Below, one piece after another: positions 19,892 to 28,411 of a stretch of 64,000 nucleotides of DNA. This DNA is from Azospirillum sp. TSA2s. Its GTDB lineage: Bacteria; Pseudomonadota; Alphaproteobacteria; Azospirillales; Azospirillaceae. Position 1 is the first letter of the stretch; each line of letters begins with the position of its first letter. The notes below the pieces were generated by a model. That model was not told the DNA's origin and did not search any database. It worked only from the letters and a program-made list of their open reading frames with translations. Location of the stretch: the NCBI RefSeq assembly GCF_004923315.1, contig NZ_CP039645.1, positions 291,001 to 355,000 of the forward strand, written 5' to 3'. Both the position numbers and the translations under genes were made by a program.

Positions 19892-20650
19892 TCAGACCAG
19901 CGACAGCTCCACGACGAAGTCATAGGCGTCGCCGCGGTAGTGGGAACGGACGAACTCCAGCGGGGTTCCGTTCTCCAGGAAGGTGCGGCGCTCAATGTAG
20001 AGGGCGGGGGCGCCGTCCGGAACCCCCAGAAGCGTCGCCTGATCCGTCGGCAGGCGAATGGCAGACAAGCGTTGCAGCGCCCGGAAGGGGGGATAGCCGC
20101 GCGCGCGCAAAGTCTCGTACAGGGATCCCTGCACCAGATCCGGGTCGGGCAGGAAACTGGTCGGCAGAGCGCTGAGTTCGATGGCGAGCGGGGTGCCGTC
20201 GGCGAGCCGCAGCCGGTGCAGCCGCACCACCTCCGCCCCCGGCCGCAGGCCCAGCGCCATCGCCTCCTCCGGGGTCGCGGTGGCGACGGAGCGGCTGAGC
20301 CAGCGGGAATCGGGCTTCAGCCCGCGCCCGCCGATATCCTCGGTGAAACTGGTCAGGGCGGACAGCCGCTGTTCCACATGGGGGCTGCGGTTGATGAAGG
20401 TGCCGGCGCCCTGGCGCTGGTGCAGCAGCCCCTCCACGATCAGTTCGCGGAGCGCCTTGCGCACGGTGACGCGCGACACGCCAAAGACTTCCGCCAGTTC
20501 CCGTTCGCCGGGCAGGGCGTCCTGGTCGGTCAGCCGGCCCTCGACGATCAGCGTCCGCAGATGCCGCGCCAACTGCAGATAGAGCGGCAGGGGCAGCGCA
20601 TCCGACAGGGCGGCGGGGTCGAACGGGGCCGCGGGGGCGGCGGTGGACAT
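19892..20650 (-). CDS. GntR family regulator, HutC/UTRA subfamily (NagR/NagQ-like)
   Basis: 252 residues. A winged helix occupies about residues 20-90 (PLYLQLARHLRTLIVEG, then the classic ALPGERELAEVFGVSRVTVRKALREL). A UTRA effector domain spans about 100-245 and ends DAYDFVVELSLV. Members next to nag genes respond to amino-sugar phosphates. ATG at 20650 has GGAG upstream. It is divergent from murQ, with TGGTAT-like half sites between them, which suggests autoregulation and control of both the murQ unit and the deaminase-nagA unit. Confidence 0.92.
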   Translation of the reverse strand: MSTAAPAAPFDPAALSDALPLPLYLQLARHLRTLIVEGRLTDQDALPGERELAEVFGVSRVTVRKALRELIVEGLLHQRQGAGTFINRSPHVEQRLSALTSFTEDIGGRGLKPDSRWLSRSVATATPEEAMALGLRPGAEVVRLHRLRLADGTPLAIELSALPTSFLPDPDLVQGSLYETLRARGYPPFRALQRLSAIRLPTDQATLLGVPDGAPALYIERRTFLENGTPLEFVRSHYRGDAYDFVVELSLV

Positions 20651-20683
20651 CGGCAACCACTCCAGTGCTCCGGGACCGGCATG

Positions 20684-20812
20684 ATACCACTGAAAGGCCT
20701 TTGGGCAACAGGCCCGGACGGCGGACGGCGGCGTACGCACGATTGTGACTAGTTTCAGATTGCGGAATGTCCGGATTTTGGTATTCTGCACATACAGTCC
20801 AATCTAATACCA
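20684..20812. promoter_or_regulatory. Divergent gntR-murQ control region with TGGTAT half-sites
   Basis: Between the divergent genes, TGGTATT (20779-20785) faces AATACCA (20806-20812), perfect 7-bp arms 20 bases apart. A further ATACCA lies at 20684-20689. These half-sites match those of the 14-bp operator at 16710-16723, suggesting binding by the cluster GntR protein with unusual spacing. Confidence 0.45.
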
Positions 20813-20855
20813 CCAACCTCCGGTCCATGTGCCGGAGCGATAGCGGAGCCGGGGA

Positions 20856-21752
20856 ATGGCAAGCGGCACCGAGGATGCGGCGAACCGGTACAGCCGGCTG
20901 GACGTGTGGCCGGCCGCCGAACTGATGACGGCGCTTTGGGAAGGGCAGACGCGGGCGCTGGCATCTTGCGTTCCGGCATTGCCCTTGGTCGCCGCCGCGG
21001 TGGAGGCCGCGGCCGGGCGTCTGTCCGGCGGGCAGGGCCGGCTGATCTATGCCGGGGCCGGGTCGTCGGCGATGGTCGCCGCGCTGGATGGGCTGGACCT
21101 GGGGCCGACCTTCGATTGGCCGGCGGAGCGTCTGGTGCTGCTGATCGCCGGCGGGCTCGACCTCTCGCGCGGGCTGGCCGGGGCGGCGGAGGATGACGAG
21201 GGGGCCGGGCGCGCCGATGCCGGCCGGGCGGGGATTTCCGCCGCCGACGTGGTCGTCGGGCTGTCGGCCAGCGGGGCCAGCGCCTACACCGTCGGCGTCC
21301 TGCGCGCCGCGCGGGCGGCGGGGGCGCTGACCATGGGCATCGCCAGCAGCGCCGGCTCGCCCCTGCTGGAAGCGGTGGAGCATCCGGTGCTGACCGCGAC
21401 GGGGGCGGAGGTGATCGCCGGCTCCACCCGGCTCGGCGCCGGGACGGCACAGAAGGTGGTGCTGAACCTGTTTTCGACCGGCGTCATGACGGCGCTCGGC
21501 AATGTCTACGACAACCTGATGATCAATGTCCGGCCGGAGAACGCCAAGCTCCGCCGCCGCTGCACCGTCATGGTCGCCCGCATCGCCGGCGTCGACGAGG
21601 ATGCTGCCGGTGCGGCGCTGGAGCGGCATGGCGATGTGCGCCGCGCCGTGCTGGGGCTGGCCGGGCTGGATGGAGCCGACATCGACCGGCTGCTGACCGA
21701 GACCGGCGGCAACCTGCGCCGGGCGATGGAGCGTGCCAAATCAACCACTTGA
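20856..21752 (+). CDS. murQ: N-acetylmuramic acid 6-phosphate etherase
   Basis: 298 residues, the usual MurQ length. The SIS domain shows YAGAGSSAMVAALDG at about 65. The family signature appears as MGIASSAGSPLLEAVEHPV, TGAEVIAGSTRLGAGTAQK and NLMINVRPENAKLRRR. A C-terminal UBA-like three-helix part ends the protein. It cleaves the lactyl ether of MurNAc-6-phosphate to give GlcNAc-6-phosphate and D-lactate, feeding NagA. It is the first gene rightward from the GntR control region and is followed after 64 bp by an IICB transporter gene, so the pair probably forms one unit for cell-wall sugar recycling or uptake. Confidence 0.93.
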   Translation: MASGTEDAANRYSRLDVWPAAELMTALWEGQTRALASCVPALPLVAAAVEAAAGRLSGGQGRLIYAGAGSSAMVAALDGLDLGPTFDWPAERLVLLIAGGLDLSRGLAGAAEDDEGAGRADAGRAGISAADVVVGLSASGASAYTVGVLRAARAAGALTMGIASSAGSPLLEAVEHPVLTATGAEVIAGSTRLGAGTAQKVVLNLFSTGVMTALGNVYDNLMINVRPENAKLRRRCTVMVARIAGVDEDAAGAALERHGDVRRAVLGLAGLDGADIDRLLTETGGNLRRAMERAKSTT

Positions 21753-21816
21753 TAATGACCAACATGACAGGCCCGGCACCCTGAGGCCGGAGCCCGCTTC
21801 ACTGGGAGACGTCCGA

Positions 21817-23283
21817 ATGTCTGCTGATCGTTTGCCGGGCGACCGCTTCTCGGGCGTCCAGAGGCTTGGGCGGGCGCTGATGCTGCCGATCGCCGTGCTG
21901 CCCATCGCCGGGCTGCTGCTGCGCATCGGCCAGCCCGACCTGCTGAACATCGCCTTCATCGCCGCGGCGGGCGACGCCGTCTTCTCCAACCTGGGCGTCC
22001 TGTTCGCCGTCGGCATCGCCATCGGCTTCGCGCGGGAGAACCACGGGGCCGCAGGTCTGGCCGGCGCGGTGGGGTATTTCGTGGCGGTGAAGGGTGCCGT
22101 GGTGCTGAGCGGCGTCGCGCCCGAGCTGGTGGCGAAGATGTCGAGCCGCATCAGCATTCCGGTCGGCATCCTGATCGGCATCATCGCCGGCCAGCTCTAT
22201 AACAAATACAAGGACATCAAGCTGCCGGACTATCTCGCCTTCTTCGGCGGGCGGCGCTTCGTGCCCATCGTCACCGGTCTGGCGGCGCTGGGGATCGCGC
22301 TGGTCTTCGGCTATGGCTGGCCCATCGTCGATTCGGGCTTGAGCGCGCTGACCACCGGCGTGCTTGGGCTGGGCGAGTTCGGCCTGTTCCTGTACGGCGT
22401 GCTGAACCGCATCCTGATCATCACCGGCCTGCACCACATCATCAACAACATCGCGTGGTTCCTGCTGGGCGATTACCAGGGCGTCACCGGCGACCTGAAC
22501 CGCTTCTTCAAGGGCGATCCGACGGCCGGCGCCTTCATGGCGGGCTTTTTCCCGGTGATGATGTTCGGCCTGCCGGCCGCCTGCCTCGCCATGTACCACA
22601 CCGCCAAGCCGGAGAACCGCGCGGCGGTCGGCGGCGTGCTGCTGTCGATGGCGCTGACCGCCTTCCTGACCGGCGTGACGGAGCCGGTGGAATTCGCCTT
22701 CATGTTCCTGGCGCCGGTGCTGTTCGCCGTCCATGCCGTGCTGACCGGCCTGTCGATGGTGCTGATGGACGTGCTGAACGTGAAGCTGGGCTTCGGATTC
22801 TCGGCCGGGCTGTTCGACTATGTGCTGAATTACGGCAAGGCGACCAACCCGATCCTGCTTCTGCCGGTGGGGGCGGTGTACTTCGCCGTCTATTACGGGC
22901 TGTTCCGCTTCGTCATCCAGCGCTTCGATCTGAAGACGCTGGGCCGCGACGATGTCGCCGTTCCCGCCGGTCAGGCGCCGGCCGCCGAGGGCGTCCGACC
23001 CGCCGCCGCGCCGGTCGCGGTGACCAGCGATCGGGCCGGCGCCTATGTCGCCGCACTGGGCGGGGCCGGCAACCTGCGCTCGGTGGAGGCCTGCACCACC
23101 CGCCTGCGCCTGAGCGTCGCCGATGCCGGCCGCATCGACGAGGCGGCATTGAAGCGGATCGGTGCGCGCGGCGTGGTGAAGCCCTCGGCCAACTCGGTCC
23201 AGGTCATCGTCGGCCCGATCGCCGACCAGTTGGCGGGCGAGATCCAGGACTCGCTGAACGCATCGGCGGGATTGCGGGTCTGA
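21817..23283 (+). CDS. PTS IICB transporter, GlcNAc/glucose family, linked to murQ
   Basis: 488 residues from ATG at 21817, which follows GGGAG; a longer frame from 21733 would overlap murQ and is not needed. The IIC domain begins VQRLGRALMLPIAVLPIAGLLLRIG and contains LHHIINNIAW and VTEPVEFAFMF. One IIB domain follows, with the phospho-cysteine in SVEACTTRLRL (Cys 426). There is no IIA. Position after murQ suggests MurNAc (or GlcNAc) as substrate, but E. coli MurP has the domain order IIB-IIC whereas this protein is IIC-IIB like NagE. Phosphate should come from the IIA-HPr-EI fusion of this cluster. Confidence 0.88.
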   Translation: MSADRLPGDRFSGVQRLGRALMLPIAVLPIAGLLLRIGQPDLLNIAFIAAAGDAVFSNLGVLFAVGIAIGFARENHGAAGLAGAVGYFVAVKGAVVLSGVAPELVAKMSSRISIPVGILIGIIAGQLYNKYKDIKLPDYLAFFGGRRFVPIVTGLAALGIALVFGYGWPIVDSGLSALTTGVLGLGEFGLFLYGVLNRILIITGLHHIINNIAWFLLGDYQGVTGDLNRFFKGDPTAGAFMAGFFPVMMFGLPAACLAMYHTAKPENRAAVGGVLLSMALTAFLTGVTEPVEFAFMFLAPVLFAVHAVLTGLSMVLMDVLNVKLGFGFSAGLFDYVLNYGKATNPILLLPVGAVYFAVYYGLFRFVIQRFDLKTLGRDDVAVPAGQAPAAEGVRPAAAPVAVTSDRAGAYVAALGGAGNLRSVEACTTRLRLSVADAGRIDEAALKRIGARGVVKPSANSVQVIVGPIADQLAGEIQDSLNASAGLRV

Positions 23284-23311
23284 GCGCCGGGCCGAGGAAG
23301 CCGGTCTGACG

Positions 23312-23346
23312 AAAAGCCCCGGTCCTCCGATGAGGCCGGGGCTTTT
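23312..23346 (+). terminator. Rho-independent terminator after the murQ-linked IICB gene
   Basis: AAAAGCCCCGG pairs with CCGGGGCTTTTT across a 13-base loop. The A-run before and T-run after make it work in both directions, fitting the convergent flavoprotein gene. Confidence 0.9.
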
Positions 23347-23422
23347 TCATGCTGTGCTCAATCGCCCGGCTTCATCCGTGGCGGACAGTGCCGAGCAGCT
23401 CGCCGGTGGCCCTTCCGTCCGC

Positions 23423-24961
23423 TCAAACCCGTCGCGGTTCCGGGAACTCAGGCGCCGTCATGCCGGGCAGAGCCGTTTGGCCGACCATCGTTCCGGCATC
23501 CAGCCCGTCCAGAATCCGGCGGGCGGCTTCGGCGCATTGGCTGCGCAGTTCCGGCACGGCGGTCATCTCCCAGAAGGGAGCCTTGGCGACCGGACCAAAG
23601 GCGAGCAGGCGCGGGGAGGGGGTGCCGTCGGCGGCGATCACCGCACCGCCTTCCGTCACGTCCAGCCCCAGCCGCAAGGCATCCGGCCGCGCAATGCCAC
23701 GGTCGAGCAGCGAGCGCACCAGGGGATGGCGGATGCGGGTGTAGTCGCAGTTGGTGCCGGTGGCGTTGATCAGCGCGCCCGCCGTCAGCAGCCGCTCCCT
23801 CCCGCCGCCGCGCTCGACGACGGTCAGCTCCAGCCCATCGGCGATGAGTGCTGCGTCCTTCAAGCGGCCGGGCAGGATGCTCAATTGACCGCCGGCACGG
23901 GCCGCGGCGATGCGGTCGGCGACCTGCGGCGCCATGCGGTGGCGGTGCACCTCCCAAAAGGGACGGGCGTGGCGGAGGAAGCGTTGGCGTTCCTCCATCG
24001 GCAGATGCGCCCAGATGCGGTGGTGGTGAGGCCGCAGCGCGTCGAAGGCCGACCGCCAGTCATAGCCGGCAGCCGCGGCCCGCCGCGCGTCGGCCTTCAG
24101 GGCGATCAGCACGTCCAGAACCGTGCTGGGCAGCACGTCGGGATGGAGGAACGAGGTGTAGGGCCGCGTCTCCTCATGCCGCAGCGGCAGCAGACCGCGG
24201 CGCGACACGGCGGTGATCGGACCGCGGTGCCCCTGGTCGAGCAGCGTCAGAACCGTGTCCACCATGGTCAGGCCGGTGCCGAGGATCGCGACGGCGGCTT
24301 GCCCGTCGATCCTGGCGATGGCGGCGGCATCCCACGGGTCGCCGATGAAGCGCTCCGACGCGAAGGCCTCCGCCGCCGTAGGGGACGCCAGACAGGGCGG
24401 AGAGGGCGGGAAATTGCCGATGCACAGGGCCGCGGTGTCGGCGCTGACCACCCGTCCGTCGCCGAGGCGGACATGCACCGCCGGCCGGTTGCCGGAGGAG
24501 GTTTCGGTGCGAACGTCCACCGCCTCGCCGCGGATCTGGTTCAGGCGGGCATGGGCGGGAGCCTCTGCCTGTGCCTCCGCCAGGACATCCTGGATGTAGG
24601 CGCCATACAGCGCGCGGGAGACGAAGGCATGGCCGCTGGGCGGCTGGTCCGGCACCGGCCCATCCGCCCGGCTCCACAGCCAGCGCAGGAAATGGCGCGG
24701 GTCGTCGGGATAGGCGCTCATGTTGTAGGCGCGGACGTTCAGCACATGCGTGCCGTTCGGTGTCGAATAGGCGACGCCGGTTCCCGGCCGGTGGCCGTAT
24801 TCGATCAGATGGACCACCAGCGGCGCCCGGGCACCGCGCAGCAGATGGGCCGCCAGCAGGCTGCCGGTGAAGCCGGCGCCGACGACAGCGATCTGGCGGG
24901 GATGGTGGAAACTGTCCGGCGCGCTGCCGCCGGGCGGATGGAAGTGAGGCGTTGCAGGCAT
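23423..24961 (-). CDS. FAD/NAD(P)-binding protein (NAD_binding_9 type)
   Basis: 512 residues. The start has a dinucleotide-binding loop, IAVVGAGFTGSLLAAHLL, near residue 23. Next is GTGVAYSTPNGTHVLNVRAYNMSAYPDDP, a motif typical of the COG4529/PF13454 flavoproteins, and later VAILGTGLTMVDTVLTL, a second nucleotide-binding loop. Similar proteins are often found with sulfur- or nitrate-related genes, but no reaction is established for the family in general. It is divergent from the sulfonate operon across a 644-bp gap, so it may share its regulation. ATG at 24961 follows AAGGA. Confidence 0.85.
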   Translation of the reverse strand: MPATPHFHPPGGSAPDSFHHPRQIAVVGAGFTGSLLAAHLLRGARAPLVVHLIEYGHRPGTGVAYSTPNGTHVLNVRAYNMSAYPDDPRHFLRWLWSRADGPVPDQPPSGHAFVSRALYGAYIQDVLAEAQAEAPAHARLNQIRGEAVDVRTETSSGNRPAVHVRLGDGRVVSADTAALCIGNFPPSPPCLASPTAAEAFASERFIGDPWDAAAIARIDGQAAVAILGTGLTMVDTVLTLLDQGHRGPITAVSRRGLLPLRHEETRPYTSFLHPDVLPSTVLDVLIALKADARRAAAAGYDWRSAFDALRPHHHRIWAHLPMEERQRFLRHARPFWEVHRHRMAPQVADRIAAARAGGQLSILPGRLKDAALIADGLELTVVERGGGRERLLTAGALINATGTNCDYTRIRHPLVRSLLDRGIARPDALRLGLDVTEGGAVIAADGTPSPRLLAFGPVAKAPFWEMTAVPELRSQCAEAARRILDGLDAGTMVGQTALPGMTAPEFPEPRRV

Positions 24962-25193
24962 CGAAGTCCGTCCTTCCGTGAGTCATTCCGGAAAAGGCCG
25001 GCCGTTGGCGGCTGCTCCCCAGGTCCGTCAATCCGTGATCGGGTGCGGGGTTTCGCGTCGGCCGTGTGTCTGCTCGGTCCGCTTCGTTCTCTCCTGCATA
25101 TCACAGGGTCCGGACACGCGCCATCGGCCGAACGGCAAATACCATTACCAAAGTAGGAATCAGTTTATTTTCACACAGATTTGGTTTTCCACG

Positions 25194-25217
25194 TTGACTT
25201 ATAGTCCACCGTAACTG
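25194..25217 (+). promoter_or_regulatory. Possible promoter for the leader peptide and sulfonate operon
   Basis: TTGACT at 25194-25199 is followed after about 18 bases by TAGAGA, a weak -10. The surrounding 25130-25230 stretch is A/T-rich against the GC-rich background. Transcription from here would give a roughly 110-base leader before the small reading frame at 25342. No CysB-like site could be recognised with confidence. Confidence 0.35.
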
Positions 25218-25341
25218 TAGAGAATAGGGGCGAGCCCGCTTCCGGAGCCGCCGCGGCAATTTGAATCGCAGCTTGCGCCGCGTCACCAAACGCTAAAGCG
25301 CCACGATCCCGATCGTGGATTCGTCGAAGGAGTGACCGGAT

Positions 25342-25425
25342 ATGTCCATGGTCGCATTCCAGTTTTCCATCATGCCGCCTGTCGCTCCAGCCGCGCCGAT
25401 GGCGCGCTGTACCTGTCGCGCCTGA
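25342..25425 (+). CDS. Candidate cysteine-sensing leader peptide (27 aa)
   Basis: An ATG at 25342 sits nine bases behind a perfect AAGGAG and opens a 27-codon frame, MSMVAFQFSIMPPV..., that ends RCTCRA-stop. Two Cys codons lie near the end and overlap the hairpin GTCGCG-CCTGA-CGCGAC at 25415-25431. Just upstream is another hairpin, CCACGAT/ATCGTGG (25301-25318). Short leaders with clustered Cys codons are known upstream of sulfur-assimilation genes in other bacteria, where ribosome stalling at low cysteine changes downstream expression. The next gene is a sulfonate-type transporter, so the logic fits. That this one acts that way is inference. Confidence 0.6.
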   Translation: MSMVAFQFSIMPPVAPAAPMARCTCRA

Positions 25426-25605
25426 CGCGACGGGCCTGATGGTGAGCGCCTGACGCCGGGCGCCCCGCCGATCCAATCCTTCCCGGTTCCCGGACGCAGC
25501 CCCGCATTCCGTGGCTGTGCTTACCCCCGGCTTTTGCCGTGACGGCGTGCGCGATCCTTTGCGCCGCACCGGGAGACCTGCACCGATTTTAAAGGTGGTC
25601 AGTCC
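25426..25605 (+). promoter_or_regulatory. Possible attenuator region between leader peptide and sulfonate operon
   Basis: 180 bases follow the leader stop. GCGCCTGACGC occurs at 25419-25429 and again at 25446-25456, so two nearly identical mini-hairpins are tandem, offering alternative pairings. A further GC-rich structure around GTGCGC...GCGCCGCAC lies near 25550. There is no T-run, so control could act on Rho access or the ribosome site instead of an intrinsic terminator. Confidence 0.35.
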
Positions 25606-26697
25606 ATGAAACAATTCACAAAACGGATCGCCCGCTCGGTCCTGGCCGCTGCCGCCGTGCTGACGGCCGTCACCGTCGCCGGAAGCGCCGTGGCCGAACC
25701 GGTCACCATCCGCTTCGGCTTCGCCCAGGTCGGGGTGGGCAACCGCCAGTTCGGCAGCGGCAACACCGCGGCAATCCTGCATTCCAGGGGAATCCTGGCG
25801 GAGGAGTTCAGGAACGACCCCGACGTCAAACTCGACTGGTCCTTCTTCAAGGGCGCCGGTCCCGCGGTGAACGAGGCGATCGCCAACGATCAGCTCGATT
25901 TCGCCCTGCAAGGCGATCTGCCGTCGCTGGTCGGCCGATCGAACGGGCTGAAGACCAGAATTCTGGCGGCGAGCGGCCTGCGGTCGAACCTTTATCTGGC
26001 GGTGACGCCGAAGGCGGGCATCCGGTCCGTCGCCGACCTGAAAGGCCGCAAGGTGGCGCAGTTCCGCGGCACCAACCTGCAGCTGGCGACCGACAAGGTG
26101 CTGGCCGCCCATGGCCTGACCGAGCGCGACGTGAAATTCATCAACATGGACTTCGCCACCGCCACGGCCGCACTCGCCACCGGCGACATCGACGCGGCGT
26201 TCGGGCAGGCCGATTATCTGGCGCTCGACGGCCAGGGCGTCGCCAAGGTCGTCTACAGCACCCGCGGCGACGACCCGACCTTCACCCGCCATTCCCACCT
26301 GCTGGTGACGGAGGCGTTCGAGAAGGCGCATCCCGATATCACCTACCGCGTGGTGAAGGCGCTGGTGAAGGCGGCGGCCTGGGCGTCGGACGAGGCCAAC
26401 CGCGAGGCGCTGTTCGGGGAATGGGCCAAGTCCGGCGTTCCGGCCGAGACCTTCCGCGCCGATTTCGAAGGACAGGCGCTGGGCTACCGCAACAGCCCGC
26501 TGATCGACGACTTCCTCGTCGCCGCCTACCGCGATCAGGCGGAACGGGCCAAGGGCTACCGGCTGGTGCGCAGCGACGTGCAGATCGACGGCTGGTTCGA
26601 GCCCGCCTATGTCGACCGCGCCGTGGCCGAGCTGGGGCTGGCCGGCACCTGGAAGCGCTACGACGCCAAGGGGCATCAGCAGACGGCGGCGAAGTAA
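25606..26697 (+). CDS. Sulfonate/taurine-type ABC transporter substrate-binding protein
   Basis: 363 residues with a clear signal peptide (RSVLAAAAVLTAVTVAGSAVA, cut about residue 30). The mature protein matches the SsuA/TauA/NMT1-like fold: IRFGFAQVGVGN, DLPSLVGRSNGLKTRILAASGL, and VADLKGRKVAQFRGTNLQLATDKVLAAHGL. It delivers a sulfonate, taurine or related compound to the two permeases downstream. ATG at 25606 follows AAAGGTGG. Context with a TauD-like dioxygenase supports an organosulfur substrate. Nitrate or pyrimidine-precursor binding proteins share the fold, so the ligand is inferred. Confidence 0.88.
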   Translation: MKQFTKRIARSVLAAAAVLTAVTVAGSAVAEPVTIRFGFAQVGVGNRQFGSGNTAAILHSRGILAEEFRNDPDVKLDWSFFKGAGPAVNEAIANDQLDFALQGDLPSLVGRSNGLKTRILAASGLRSNLYLAVTPKAGIRSVADLKGRKVAQFRGTNLQLATDKVLAAHGLTERDVKFINMDFATATAALATGDIDAAFGQADYLALDGQGVAKVVYSTRGDDPTFTRHSHLLVTEAFEKAHPDITYRVVKALVKAAAWASDEANREALFGEWAKSGVPAETFRADFEGQALGYRNSPLIDDFLVAAYRDQAERAKGYRLVRSDVQIDGWFEPAYVDRAVAELGLAGTWKRYDAKGHQQTAAK

Positions 26698-26725
26698 CGC
26701 CCCACCGATCGGAGGAGTTCGCCCC

Positions 26726-27598
26726 ATGACGAACCTCGAACTGAGCCGCGGCGCCTATGAAGCCGCCCGGATCGCCGGCAGCGGACGCCTCGATCTGCGG
26801 GTGGATGATGGTAACCCGAAGCCGGCCGCCGCCGTCCTGCGGCCCATGCTGACCGCCCTTTCAGCCCTGGTCTTCCCGGCGGCCCTGCTGGGAATGTGGA
26901 CGCTGTCGTCGCATTTCGGCTGGCTGCCGGCCCAGATCCTGCCGGCACCGGATCAGGTTGCCGCCACGCTGGCCGATCTCGCCGACAGCGGCGACCTGTG
27001 GTTCCACACCCGCATCAGCCTGCTGCGCGTGGTGGAGGGCTTCGCGCTCGGTGGAGCGGCAGGGTTGTTGCTGGGCATCGCCATGGGCTTGTCACGGCGG
27101 GTGCGCTGGACCGTCGAACCGCTCTTCACCGCGCTGGCCCAGGTGCCGCCATTGGGCTGGATCCCGGTTCTGATGCTGCTGGTCGGCATAGACGAGGGGC
27201 TGAAGCTGCTCATCATCGCCAAGGCGGCGCTGATCCCCGTGGCGCTGAACACCCACAAGGGCATCCGCAACGTTCCCGACGGCCTGCGGGAGGTCGGGTC
27301 GGTCCTGACCTTCGGCCCCTGGGCGACGCTGACGCGGATCGTCCTGCCGGCGGCGGCGCCGTCGATCTTCACCGGCATACGCTATGGCCTGACCAGCGCG
27401 TGGCTGGCGCTGGTGGCGGTGGAGCTGCTCGCCTCGTCGGAAGGCCTGGGATACCTGATGGTGTGGGGCCGCCAGCTGTTCCAGCTGGACATGGTGATCG
27501 CCGCGATGCTGGTGGTCGGGCTGATCGGCTTTGCACTGGACTGGAGCCTTTCCCGGGTCGAGCGCCGCCTGCAACGCTGGGAGCTGGCCGGATCATGA
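26726..27598 (+). CDS. ABC transporter permease, SsuC/TauC family (first)
   Basis: 290 residues with about six membrane helices after a 45-residue cytoplasmic start. The binding-protein-dependent permease loop appears as EVGSVLTFGPWATLTRIVLPAAAPSIFTG, the EAA motif that contacts the ATPase. ATG at 26726 follows GGAGGAG. It is 28 bp behind the binding-protein gene and overlaps the next permease by ATGA. Two different permease genes suggest a heterodimeric channel. Confidence 0.9.
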   Translation: MTNLELSRGAYEAARIAGSGRLDLRVDDGNPKPAAAVLRPMLTALSALVFPAALLGMWTLSSHFGWLPAQILPAPDQVAATLADLADSGDLWFHTRISLLRVVEGFALGGAAGLLLGIAMGLSRRVRWTVEPLFTALAQVPPLGWIPVLMLLVGIDEGLKLLIIAKAALIPVALNTHKGIRNVPDGLREVGSVLTFGPWATLTRIVLPAAAPSIFTGIRYGLTSAWLALVAVELLASSEGLGYLMVWGRQLFQLDMVIAAMLVVGLIGFALDWSLSRVERRLQRWELAGS

Positions 27599-28380
27599 GC
27601 ACGCTCGACCATCCCGCCGCATCCCGCGTCTCGCGCCGTCTCCATGGTCTGATTCCCGTGCTGGCCCTGCTGGCCGGGTGGGAAGCCGCCAGCCGCAGCG
27701 GCCTTGTCGATCCGAAGCTTCTGCCGTCGCTGCTGACCGTCGCCGGGCGTGCGGGGCAGGAGCTGGCCGAGGGGCGGCTTGCCGTCGATGTGGCGGCCAG
27801 CCTGGCCCGCGACATCGCCGGCTTCACCATCGGCAGCCTCGCCGGCATCCTGGTCGGATTGCTGCTCGGCCTGTCGCGGCTGGCCGACCGGCTGATCGGG
27901 CCCAGCTTCAACGCCGCCAAGCAGATCGCGATCTTCGCCTGGATCCCGCTGATCTCGGTGTGGTTCGGGGTGGGGGAGGAGGCGAAGATCGCCTTCATCG
28001 CGCTCGCCGCCTTCACGCCCGTCGTGGTCAATACATGGGAAGGTGCCCGCGCCGCGCCGCCCAAGCTGGCGGAGGTCGCCCGCGTGCTGGAGTTCGGCCG
28101 CTGGCGGACCTTGCGGCTGGTCACGCTGCCGGCGGCGCTGCCCGCCATCTTCGCCGGGCTGCATCTGGGCCTGATCAATGCCTGGCTCGCCACCGTCGGC
28201 GCCGAATATTTCATGACCGTCGGTCCGGGCATCGGCGGGCTGATGACCGAAGGGCGCGAGCATTTCCACATGGACCTCGTCCTGCTCGGCGTCCTGCTGC
28301 TGGGGCTGATCGGCCTCGCCCTCAACACCCTTGCCACCCGGCTGGAAGCGCGCGCCCTGCGCTGGCGCCGCCGAGCTTAA
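27595..28380 (+). CDS. ABC transporter permease, SsuC/TauC family (second)
   Basis: 261 residues, shorter at the N-terminus than the first permease. Helices follow the same pattern, and the EAA loop reads EVARVLEFGRWRTLRLVTLPAALPAIFAG. Its ATG overlaps the stop of the first permease (ATGA), a coupling that would help equal production of both subunits. It shares only moderate identity with the first permease, so this is not a recent duplication. Confidence 0.9.
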   Translation: MSTLDHPAASRVSRRLHGLIPVLALLAGWEAASRSGLVDPKLLPSLLTVAGRAGQELAEGRLAVDVAASLARDIAGFTIGSLAGILVGLLLGLSRLADRLIGPSFNAAKQIAIFAWIPLISVWFGVGEEAKIAFIALAAFTPVVVNTWEGARAAPPKLAEVARVLEFGRWRTLRLVTLPAALPAIFAGLHLGLINAWLATVGAEYFMTVGPGIGGLMTEGREHFHMDLVLLGVLLLGLIGLALNTLATRLEARALRWRRRA

Positions 28381-28411
28381 GTCCCTGAGCCTGATAAGGA
28401 GCGTTCCCGTC

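Noticed and set aside
21733-21816. Longer N-terminus for the murQ-linked IICB
   Set aside because: It overlaps murQ and adds non-homologous sequence; the ATG at 21817 has a better ribosome site and matches the family start.
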